DNA from: JANQLU01 sp964434955
GTDB taxonomy: Bacteria > Planctomycetota > Planctomycetia > Pirellulales > Pirellulaceae
DNA length: 8,437 bases
Reading direction: 5' to 3'
NCBI GenBank assembly: GCA_964434955.1
Contig: CAYSXI010000213.1
Coordinates: 1 to 8,437 of the forward strand
Each line of letters begins with the position of its first letter. The first letter of the stretch is position 1. Below are positions 1 to 6,047 of the stretch, piece by piece. Below the pieces are notes generated by a model that had not been told where the DNA came from, did no database searches, and saw nothing but the letters and a program-made list of their open reading frames with translations. The translations under genes were made by a program, and so were the position numbers.

Positions 1-2
1 CG

Positions 3-377
3 CAACTCCAGGTCGCCGGAGTCGAATCGCCACCCTTCCGACCTCTTACAAAACAAGAACAACAGGAAATGAATCAACGCATCCGCAACTCGAAGGCAGA
101 CATCGTCTACGTGGCCTTCGGCCAACCCAAAGGAGAATTTTGGATGGCCGAGAACCACCAGGAAATCGGTGCACCCGTTTGCGTTCAGATCGGTGCTTCC
201 TTCGACTTCGTCGCTGGCGGCGTCGCGAGGGCGCCACGATGGATGCAGAAAACAGGAATGGAATGGTTCTATCGAATGGCGCAGGAACCCAATCGATTGG
301 CAGGAAGGTATTGGCGAAACGGAACGTTTCTATTGCGCGCACTTTTCAAAGACGTTTGCGGGGGATGGACATCATGA
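3..377 (+). CDS. WecG/TagA/CpsF-family glycosyltransferase (GT26), C-terminal part, truncated by the window edge
   Basis: The reading frame is open from the first bases of the window, so only the last ~124 residues are present and the start lies upstream. The protein matches the C-terminal half of the WecG/TagA/CpsF family, whose members transfer a sugar (ManNAcA or ManNAc in the best-known cases) onto an undecaprenyl-diphosphate-linked acceptor at the inner face of the membrane. Visible hallmarks are the strand-loop DIVYVAFGQPKGEFW (family form: D-hydrophobic-GxPKQExW), the GASFDFVAG segment, and the basic-aromatic C-terminal appendage RAPRWMQ..EWFYR..QEPNRL..RY. The M at position 69 is an internal codon, because the residues before it (SPPFRPL) also fit the family. 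Its TGA stop at 375-377 overlaps the ATG of the next glycosyltransferase, which indicates co-translation. Donor and acceptor sugars cannot be read from this fragment. Confidence 0.9.
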   Translation, partial: QLQVAGVESPPFRPLTKQEQQEMNQRIRNSKADIVYVAFGQPKGEFWMAENHQEIGAPVCVQIGASFDFVAGGVARAPRWMQKTGMEWFYRMAQEPNRLAGRYWRNGTFLLRALFKDVCGGWTS

Positions 378-1657
378 AGATCTTCTACGGCCACTATTTG
401 AACGACCCGGCCCACCCGGCCGCTCAGATGGTTCAACAGATTGCTGCAAATCTCCGAATCCTCGGCCATGAGGTATTGGTCCACGGTTCAGAACTTGATG
501 GCCAAGCCGGATTCCAGCAAGGGGCGGGTTCGGCCGAAGATGCGAACAAAACGACTAACGCACCGCTCAAAACGCGTATCAAAAATAAACTTTGGTTCGC
601 CAAAGCAATGTTGCGAAACCGTCGCTGGAGAAACAAAGATCACGAAGTACTACGAAGCTTCGACCCTGATATTGTTCTTTCACGTCAAGATGCTTATTGC
701 TGGTCACAAGCCCAGGCGGCAAGTGAGCTTGGGTTACCCATCGTCACCTATGCTGATGCACCCGTTGCCTACGAGACACGGATGTTTAACGACGCCAATC
801 GTTGGCATCCGAAAGGACTTGTCGAAAAACTTGAACTTTGGGGCTTGGAAAAAAGCGAAGCCATTATCACGGTTAGCAATCCGGCCCGCGCTATCCTCGA
901 GCAATACCCTATGGCAACTCCAGTTTCCGTTGCCCACAACGGTGTCGATCTCGACAAATTCAAATCTCTGGACGGTTCCGAGTTGAGTCGCCTACGTCGT
1001 GAACTTCAACTTCAAAACAAGATCGTGATCGGTTTCCAGGGCACGTTCAAGATGTTTCACGGCATTGATCGTCTCCTTGAACTGATGAAATGGTCGCGTC
1101 GTTATGAGAACGTTTGTTGGCTTCTCGTTGGAGATGGCCCAGAAAGAAGTCGCGTCGAGAGGTCCGTTAAGGGTGATGTACCCGTCGTTTTTGCCGGAAG
1201 GCAACCTTCCTCAGAAATGAGCAAGTATCTCTCACTAATGGATATTGCCGTGGCACCGCATTCCCAGATGGACGGCAAGTTCTATTTTTGCCCACTCAAG
1301 ATCCTGGAATACGCGGCCGCCGGCTGTGCCACGCTGGCAAGTCGACAAGGCGACATCCCGATCCTTCTTGCAGAAGGCAAAGGCGGATACATCGTAGGAG
1401 ACGATCGTCTCAACGCCTGGACACGCGGCCTCGCAAAGTTGATCGAAGACGAAGTATTTCGAAAACAGTCCGCCAAGGCTGCCCAAAAATACGCCTATGA
1501 AAACCTTTCATGGCAAAACACCGCAAAAACGGTGGAAGCCGTTCTTGCCAAGGTCCTTGGCTTGGAAGCCAAGCAGGCCGCAACTCCCCAACTTGGAATG
1601 AATGTTTTTGCCAAGTGCGCTAAACCCATGTCTCTGGAATTGACCCACAGCCGCTAG
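374..1657 (+). CDS. GT4-family glycosyltransferase (GT-B fold), polysaccharide assembly
   Basis: A 427-residue cytoplasmic glycosyltransferase with two Rossmann-like halves. The N-terminal acceptor half begins MKIFYGHYLN and contains the HNGVD motif (residues 188-192) that closes it in GT4 enzymes. The C-terminal nucleotide-sugar half carries WLLVGDGPE, a VVFAGRQPSSEMSKYLSLMD segment and the donor site PLKILEYAAAG (K309, E312). The first Glu of the EX7E motif is replaced by Tyr304 in a YFCPLKILE version, a known variation of the family. I start it at ATG 374 because a GGGGGA ribosome-binding-like sequence (360-365) sits 8 bases upstream and the ATGA overlap with the preceding stop is a typical coupling arrangement. 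ATG 365 is possible. The open frame extends upstream to 140, but those codons overlap the conserved GT26 gene. The donor sugar and linkage are not predictable. The last ~20 residues look poorly conserved. Confidence 0.93.
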   Translation: MKIFYGHYLNDPAHPAAQMVQQIAANLRILGHEVLVHGSELDGQAGFQQGAGSAEDANKTTNAPLKTRIKNKLWFAKAMLRNRRWRNKDHEVLRSFDPDIVLSRQDAYCWSQAQAASELGLPIVTYADAPVAYETRMFNDANRWHPKGLVEKLELWGLEKSEAIITVSNPARAILEQYPMATPVSVAHNGVDLDKFKSLDGSELSRLRRELQLQNKIVIGFQGTFKMFHGIDRLLELMKWSRRYENVCWLLVGDGPERSRVERSVKGDVPVVFAGRQPSSEMSKYLSLMDIAVAPHSQMDGKFYFCPLKILEYAAAGCATLASRQGDIPILLAEGKGGYIVGDDRLNAWTRGLAKLIEDEVFRKQSAKAAQKYAYENLSWQNTAKTVEAVLAKVLGLEAKQAATPQLGMNVFAKCAKPMSLELTHSR

Positions 1658-1677
1658 AGTCACCGCAGTCAACTCAA

Positions 1678-2043
1678 ATGTTTCAGATCGAAATCGACAA
1701 CCACGAAAAGCTCCGAATCAAGATCGTTCACGAATGTCTTGATAGTCGTGCATGCGCGGCCCTAAATGCCTGCGCCGATTTTCTGGCGAAACCGAATCGT
1801 AAGATTGAAATGGACGTCTCTTGCGTCCAATTCGCCGATTCTCGCGGGCTGGAATTGATCTGCCAACTTGGCCGGACCTTTGAGCGTCTCGAATTGTTCG
1901 GCGTTACGCGACGACTCAAAAAATGTCTGGCGAAACTTCCTGCCAGCCGAATCCCAACGATCTCGCAATCTCGCCGCAACAGCCGGCCCAGTTCCCACGT
2001 TGCAAGACTTGCTCCTCATTCATCCAAATCATCAACCGGATAG
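1678..2043 (+). CDS. STAS-domain protein (anti-anti-sigma / SypA-like), possibly frameshifted at its 3' end
   Basis: A 121-residue protein whose first ~90 residues read as a STAS domain, the fold of SpoIIAA and RsbV. The diagnostic part is the strand MDVSCVQFADSRGLELI, with Asp54-Ser55 at the position where partner-switch STAS proteins are phosphorylated, followed by a second strand and helix (LELFGVTRRLKKCLAKL). Such proteins bind a serine kinase or another target when unphosphorylated and release it when phosphorylated. The gene lies 20 bases after the GT4 stop and just before the co-polymerase, so it is probably co-transcribed with them. There is no strong ribosome binding site. The last ~30 residues in this frame are almost all Ser, Arg, Pro and His and do not resemble a STAS end. 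The +1 frame over the same bases reads VPTLQDLLLIHP and stops at 2066-2068, overlapping the next ATG. The true product may therefore end at 2068. The domain call is fairly sure; the target is unknown. Confidence 0.8.
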   Translation: MFQIEIDNHEKLRIKIVHECLDSRACAALNACADFLAKPNRKIEMDVSCVQFADSRGLELICQLGRTFERLELFGVTRRLKKCLAKLPASRIPTISQSRRNSRPSSHVARLAPHSSKSSTG

Positions 2044-2064
2044 GCTGCCCTCGGAAATCAAATC

Positions 2065-4476
2065 ATGAACGAGACCACGACAAAAACCGGTAAATCATTT
2101 GGCGTCCCATTGATGCTTCGGATTGTGTGGTCGATATTGCGCCGACGCTGGCTACCGATCGGGCTTGCTTGCGTTATCGCGTTCATTGCTGGTGCTTTCG
2201 GCTCCAAACCATTGACGGAAAAGGTATGGCGGGCCCAATGCCTGCTCCTGTACACCGCGCCCAGCGTTGACAACGACATAGCGTCCATGCGTGACACACT
2301 GGAACTGGCCAACGTAAGCGGCCTCGCGACTTCGCGGCCTGTCCTTTACGAAATCAAAGATGAGCTGGGCCTCGATTTGCCAACTCCGCTCTTGGCAAAG
2401 GCATTGAAAGTCGAAACGCAACGAAAACAGAATACGGTTTTCGTCACCTTGGACTGGGGTGATCAAAATGAGGCGGTCCAAATTCTTGAACAGCTTACGG
2501 AAACCTTTCCACGTCACGTTGCCAAAATCCGACAGGAGATTGCGCAAGCGTCACTTGAATCGGCCCAACAAATGGCTGCCGGAACACGAAACCGCTTGGA
2601 AGCCGCTCGAATTCGGCATCGCGATTTTACTCGCGACAATCATATCGTCGACTACAAGCAGGATTTGAATCTCTTGTTGGCCAAAATACTGGACCTGGAA
2701 ACCAAGGCCTCAAAAATCAAGCGCGACGAAGAAAGTTTCAAAGACCAGATCAAGATGCTGGATGACCATATCAACAATGTCAAAAAAGAGGAAGAAGAAG
2801 AGGCTCAACAAAACCAGAAATTCGAGGCCGCCAGTGAGTCGTTGGCCGATAACCGCCGAAGGCAAAATCGCCTGCGCGAATTGATTGCCGAAGAAAGACG
2901 AATCGCTGAAATCCGGGCTCAGATTATTGTCAAAAGGCGAGAATACGAACGTGCGAAAAGATTGGCTGACAAAAAGCTCATTGCCAACAGCAAACTGGAA
3001 GTCATTCGTAGCGAACTCGAAAGCTTGATCGCCAGGATCGCTGAAAACGAAAAGATTCTCAAATGGAAAACAGAGCTCGAGGAATTGGATAAACTGGTTG
3101 TCCCGAAAAACAAAGTTACAAAACGTGGCTCTCCGATCATTCAACAAATCCTGGCCAAGAAGCTACAGAAACAACTGGACATCGCGCACGGCCAAAGGAC
3201 GCTGCTCGAGATCGAAGCCGAACTTTCACGAGCCAATGCCCAAGTCGCCACTTATCAAAAACTCCGCGGTGAGTTAACGTCGCTCGAAGACGATATTGAA
3301 ACGCTGCATCAGGAAGTCCTGCTGGTTGAACGCAAGGCGTCGCTTTTTCGCGAAGTCGCCACAATGGGCCCAACCGAGTTTACGATCGTCAGCCCAGTAT
3401 CCACCGGCGCCGAACCGCTGAGCAGCAATCGAAAGAAAATGTTTCTTGCGATCGTCGCCGCGGTGCTTCTGTTAACCCTTTCAACCATCACGGCCTACGA
3501 TGTTTTTCGCGAGGGCATTATTCCGCCCGACGCGCAAATTGAAATGATGGGCCTTAAGCCGATGGTCCGTTATTCATTGGAAATCCAAGAAGAAAACAAT
3601 CGCCGGGATCAACCCGATGTGGTTGCCAATCAAGCTGCCTCGGTAAACACTCAACGCAAGACCGGCGCGAACTCGGAAACGATTTTGCCTGCGAAAAACG
3701 AAGGTTCTTCATCATACGAATCGGAATCCGACGGCGTTGAATACGAACAAGAAAGCCAGGCTTCGATTCAACGGGATGATGACATCCAAGATCCACCCTT
3801 CTCCGGCCGTACCCAATATCGCGGACGCCAACTTGATTACCCCGAACCTGTCCGACGCCTGGGTCTAAAACTTCGAAGAGAAGTGCCCGACCCCGGATCC
3901 GTCATTCTGGTTTCAAATTTCGAGGATCCCGAAAGTCTCGACGAGTTAATTCTCGACCTTTCCAAATGCTTCGCTGCACGTGACGAGCGGGTTTTGATCC
4001 TTGACGCCCGACCGGCCGGCGATGGTTTGGGACCATTTGCGGATTTGCTTGACAAAGAAGCCGTGGCACAGCAAATCGTCGACTCCGAACTTATTTTCGA
4101 TGACGAAACGCAAGACAATTACCTCCCGGGCTTGAGAGACTGGCTGACTTTTCGGTTCGATCAGCTGGAAGACGTTACCCTTGAAACCGGCATCCCGGGC
4201 GTGGATTGTATTCTGCCCGGTTTGAGTGATTCCGACGAAGTACTTTGCACGATTCGAATGACGGACGGAATCCAGAGAATCCGCGAGCGATACACCATTA
4301 CTCTGCTTCTCTGCCATAGTGCTATGTTCCCAACCGAAGTGGAAGTTCTTTCCGCCTACGCCGATTCGATCGTCTTCGCCTACGACCCGACGATCCGTGT
4401 CCAATCGGGCGCCGGCAAAGTCGTCGCTGCCCTCGAGAAACTGGAAGCTCCGCTCCTTGGGTCGATTGAACTATGA
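2065..4476 (+). CDS. Wzz/GumC-type polysaccharide co-polymerase with degenerate BY-kinase-like C-terminal domain
   Basis: An 803-residue inner-membrane protein with the layout of a PCP-2a chain-length regulator. It has a cytoplasmic N-terminus, transmembrane segment 1 (~30-46), a long periplasmic part with coiled coil (~155-445, rich in Lys, Glu, Arg and Gln, with a run of five Glu near 242-246), and transmembrane segment 2 (~459-478), preceded by a FTIVSPVSTGAEPLSSN stretch standing in for the usual Pro-rich motif. An acidic, Ser/Gln-rich linker follows (~505-605). The last ~190 residues follow the order of a BY-kinase (CpsD/Wzc) domain. At the P-loop position there is VSNFEDPESLDEL (from ~616) with no GKS/T, and the Walker A' position reads VLILDAR (643-649). 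The Walker B strand reads TITLLLCHS (744-752), without the Asp-x-Pro-Pro. No Tyr cluster ends the protein. It probably regulates chain length or export without phosphotransfer. A GGAA 8 bases upstream supports the start. Confidence 0.88.
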   Translation: MNETTTKTGKSFGVPLMLRIVWSILRRRWLPIGLACVIAFIAGAFGSKPLTEKVWRAQCLLLYTAPSVDNDIASMRDTLELANVSGLATSRPVLYEIKDELGLDLPTPLLAKALKVETQRKQNTVFVTLDWGDQNEAVQILEQLTETFPRHVAKIRQEIAQASLESAQQMAAGTRNRLEAARIRHRDFTRDNHIVDYKQDLNLLLAKILDLETKASKIKRDEESFKDQIKMLDDHINNVKKEEEEEAQQNQKFEAASESLADNRRRQNRLRELIAEERRIAEIRAQIIVKRREYERAKRLADKKLIANSKLEVIRSELESLIARIAENEKILKWKTELEELDKLVVPKNKVTKRGSPIIQQILAKKLQKQLDIAHGQRTLLEIEAELSRANAQVATYQKLRGELTSLEDDIETLHQEVLLVERKASLFREVATMGPTEFTIVSPVSTGAEPLSSNRKKMFLAIVAAVLLLTLSTITAYDVFREGIIPPDAQIEMMGLKPMVRYSLEIQEENNRRDQPDVVANQAASVNTQRKTGANSETILPAKNEGSSSYESESDGVEYEQESQASIQRDDDIQDPPFSGRTQYRGRQLDYPEPVRRLGLKLRREVPDPGSVILVSNFEDPESLDELILDLSKCFAARDERVLILDARPAGDGLGPFADLLDKEAVAQQIVDSELIFDDETQDNYLPGLRDWLTFRFDQLEDVTLETGIPGVDCILPGLSDSDEVLCTIRMTDGIQRIRERYTITLLLCHSAMFPTEVEVLSAYADSIVFAYDPTIRVQSGAGKVVAALEKLEAPLLGSIEL

Positions 4477-4482
4477 AATTTT

Positions 4483-4513
4483 TTCCGCATTTCATTTCGC
4501 GGAATTCTGTTTT
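4483..4513 (+). terminator. weak candidate terminator after the co-polymerase gene
   Basis: Seven bases after the co-polymerase stop, TTCCGC (4483-4488) is complementary to GCGGAA (4499-4504) across a 10-base loop, and a T-rich stretch follows (TTCTGTTTTA). The stem is only 6 bp, so it may merely slow transcription or be chance. Its position at the start of the longest gap in the plus-strand cluster is what makes it worth listing. Confidence 0.22.
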
Positions 4514-4599
4514 ATCAAATCCATTGTTTCAATCGCGCTATTTCAATTTAGTTTCCGAGCTGACGCAGAATTGATTTCCCTTACTGCTTTTGGAAAGCA

Positions 4600-4638
4600 A
4601 TGTTTCATAAGCCAATCCGTCTGAGGCTTGGCTTATGA
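4600..4638 (+). other. possible 12-codon leader reading frame upstream of the receiver-PP2C gene
   Basis: ATG at 4600 opens a frame encoding MFHKPIRLRLGL and ending in TGA at 4636-4638. A GGAAAG (4592-4597) precedes it, but only 2 bases separate them, which is too close for a good ribosome binding site. The frame runs through both arms of the 4604-4639 inverted repeat, so translating it would disrupt that hairpin. The first residues (MFHK) echo the start of the downstream protein (MFFHNK). It may be a leader peptide, the remnant of a small duplication, or chance. Confidence 0.2.
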
Positions 4639-4639
4639 A
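4604..4639. repeat. perfect 12-bp inverted repeat upstream of the receiver-PP2C gene
   Basis: TTCATAAGCCAA (4604-4615) is exactly complementary to TTGGCTTATGAA (4628-4639), with a 12-base spacer. Inside the spacer a further CC/GG pair can form past one mismatch, leaving a 6-base loop. No T-run follows, so an intrinsic terminator is unlikely. The right arm ends 5 bases before a GGGG ribosome-binding-like sequence (4645-4648) that serves ATG 4658. The position suits either a dimeric repressor operator or an RNA hairpin that affects translation of the phosphatase. The length and perfection are seen directly; the role is inference. Confidence 0.55.
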
Positions 4640-4657
4640 TCGCTGGGGCAGCACGCA

Positions 4658-5977
4658 ATGTTTTTCCATAACAAGAACAAGTTAGCCGATCTACAATCCG
4701 AGCCGACGACCGTGTTGGTTGCCGATGATGATCCAATCACTCGGCAGTTGTTGAAACGGTTTCTTGAAGAAAAAGGACACGAAGTTCTTGTTGCCGAAGA
4801 TGGAGAACAGGCCTGGTCGCTTTTCGTGACCCATCACCCGAGGCTCGTGCTCACCGACTGGCGAATGCCCAAGCTGGATGGGCTGGGCCTCTGCCAAAGA
4901 ATCCGCCAAGACGAAACGGCCGACTACACATTCGTTCTCATTTTGACGTCCACCACCGATCGCGATGCCATGGTAAAAGGCTTCGCGGCTGGCGCCGACG
5001 ATTTCATGACCAAGCCATTCGATCGCGCCGAATTGACTTGGCGCATCTACTCCGGCATGCGAGTTCTTGACCTGCAAAACTCGCTGGAGAATCGAATTCG
5101 TCAATTGGATGAAGCCCGGGAGCGACTCGAATCGGCCAATTCCGAAATGAAAGAAGGTTTGGACGCAGCCGCCAAGACACAACGCGCGCTCTTGCCCAAG
5201 TCTCCCCCGGCCGTAACACAAATCGATAGCGCCTGGTCCTACGAACCCAGTGATCACCTGGGCGGCGATTCGCTCAATGTTTTCAAATTGACCGACACCC
5301 GTTTTGGCTTTTTTGTCGCGGATGTCTGCGGACACGGTTTACCTTCCGCATTGCTGGCAGTCTCCTTGCACCGCGTCCTGACACCGGTCCTGAGCCACGC
5401 CGGCCTACTGCAAACCGACGGGGATGACGATCCGATCGAACTCTTCTCGGATCCCGGGCGAGTCCTTACGAAAGTCAATCAAAGATTTCCGATGAAAATT
5501 GAGGATGGAGAATACTTTACGGCTGTCTATGGCGTCATCGATACAGAAACGTCCGAGTTGTCCTACTGCGGAGCAGGTCACCCAAGCCCAATCGTGATGT
5601 CGGCCGATGGCACCATCAAACAGTTAGCCGCCGATGGCTTCCCGATCGGATTCGATGAGGGCATGGAATACGAAACGCAAACGGTCCGACTGCAAGCGGG
5701 GGACCGGCTTGTTGTTTACACCGACGGCATTCTCGAGGCAGCGAGCCCAAGCGGTGAGAGGTTTGAGATCGACAGGTTGATCGATATCCTGCGAAAAACC
5801 AAAGATACACCCATCAAGAAGTTGATCGCCCAACTTAATCATGATGTCGAAGTATTCGCGGGCGACCTTGGCCAACAGGATGACCTTTCAATCGTCGCTG
5901 TTGAGTTTCAAGGAACGGCGAGCGAAACCACCGCGGCCGCAACCTCGGACGATGGGATATCCACAAATCATGTGTAG
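4658..5977 (+). CDS. response regulator with receiver and PP2C (RsbU/SpoIIE-type) serine phosphatase domains
   Basis: A 439-residue cytoplasmic protein. The receiver domain (~18-135) is complete, with acidic pocket D23-D25, phospho-acceptor D67 in TDWRMP, T97-S98 and K119 in the TKPF motif. A helical linker (~139-184) joins it to a PP2C/SpoIIE phosphatase domain carrying its metal-binding signatures: GGD (D204), ADVCGHG (D222), YTDG (D356) and DDLS (D408-D409). The usual GGDFYD reads GGDSLN here, so the second Asp of that motif is Asn207. Family members dephosphorylate a phospho-serine STAS protein when the receiver is phosphorylated by a sensor kinase. A STAS gene is 2.6 kb upstream, but no kinase is in view. 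I start at ATG 4658, which has GGGG 9 bases upstream. The frame also allows a TTG at 4628, but that codon lies in the arm of the inverted repeat. The gene follows a 181-base gap and probably has its own promoter. Confidence 0.93.
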   Translation: MFFHNKNKLADLQSEPTTVLVADDDPITRQLLKRFLEEKGHEVLVAEDGEQAWSLFVTHHPRLVLTDWRMPKLDGLGLCQRIRQDETADYTFVLILTSTTDRDAMVKGFAAGADDFMTKPFDRAELTWRIYSGMRVLDLQNSLENRIRQLDEARERLESANSEMKEGLDAAAKTQRALLPKSPPAVTQIDSAWSYEPSDHLGGDSLNVFKLTDTRFGFFVADVCGHGLPSALLAVSLHRVLTPVLSHAGLLQTDGDDDPIELFSDPGRVLTKVNQRFPMKIEDGEYFTAVYGVIDTETSELSYCGAGHPSPIVMSADGTIKQLAADGFPIGFDEGMEYETQTVRLQAGDRLVVYTDGILEAASPSGERFEIDRLIDILRKTKDTPIKKLIAQLNHDVEVFAGDLGQQDDLSIVAVEFQGTASETTAAATSDDGISTNHV

Positions 5978-6047
5978 CGGTCCTTTTTAGACGACAAGAA
6001 CCCTGTTGGGCACATCAGAGATCGATCCTCAATCGACGAGCAAAGAG

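Noticed and set aside
140..373. Upstream extension of the GT4 reading frame
   Set aside because: These codons overlap the conserved GT26 C-terminus and encode Arg-rich sequence unlike a GT4 N-terminus; ATG 374 with ATGA coupling fits better.
1918..1923. A6 run as a classical -1 slippery site
   Set aside because: The bases read CTC AAA AAA TGT, which is not a standard heptamer in this frame, and the needed change is +1 rather than -1. It is kept only as one possible indel spot.
2710..3147. 145-codon open frame on the minus strand opposite the coiled coil
   Set aside because: Its Phe/Leu-rich product is the mirror of Lys/Glu-rich coiled-coil codons on the plus strand; no family resemblance.
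3946..4404. 152-codon minus-strand open frame opposite the kinase-like domain
   Set aside because: Antisense shadow; the plus-strand frame keeps the recognisable kinase-like strand order.
4514..4600. Sigma-70-like promoter boxes in the AT-rich gap (for example TTGTTT at 4524)
   Set aside because: No -10 element of acceptable quality at 16-18 bases; a promoter is likely in this gap but cannot be placed.
4628..4657. TTG start for the phosphatase, 10 codons upstream of ATG 4658
   Set aside because: The codon is in the right arm of the inverted repeat with no clear ribosome binding site, whereas ATG 4658 has GGGG 9 bases upstream.
4691..5335. 214-codon open frame on the minus strand opposite the receiver-PP2C gene
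   Set aside because: The plus-strand gene has intact receiver and phosphatase motifs over the whole stretch, and the antisense product resembles nothing known.
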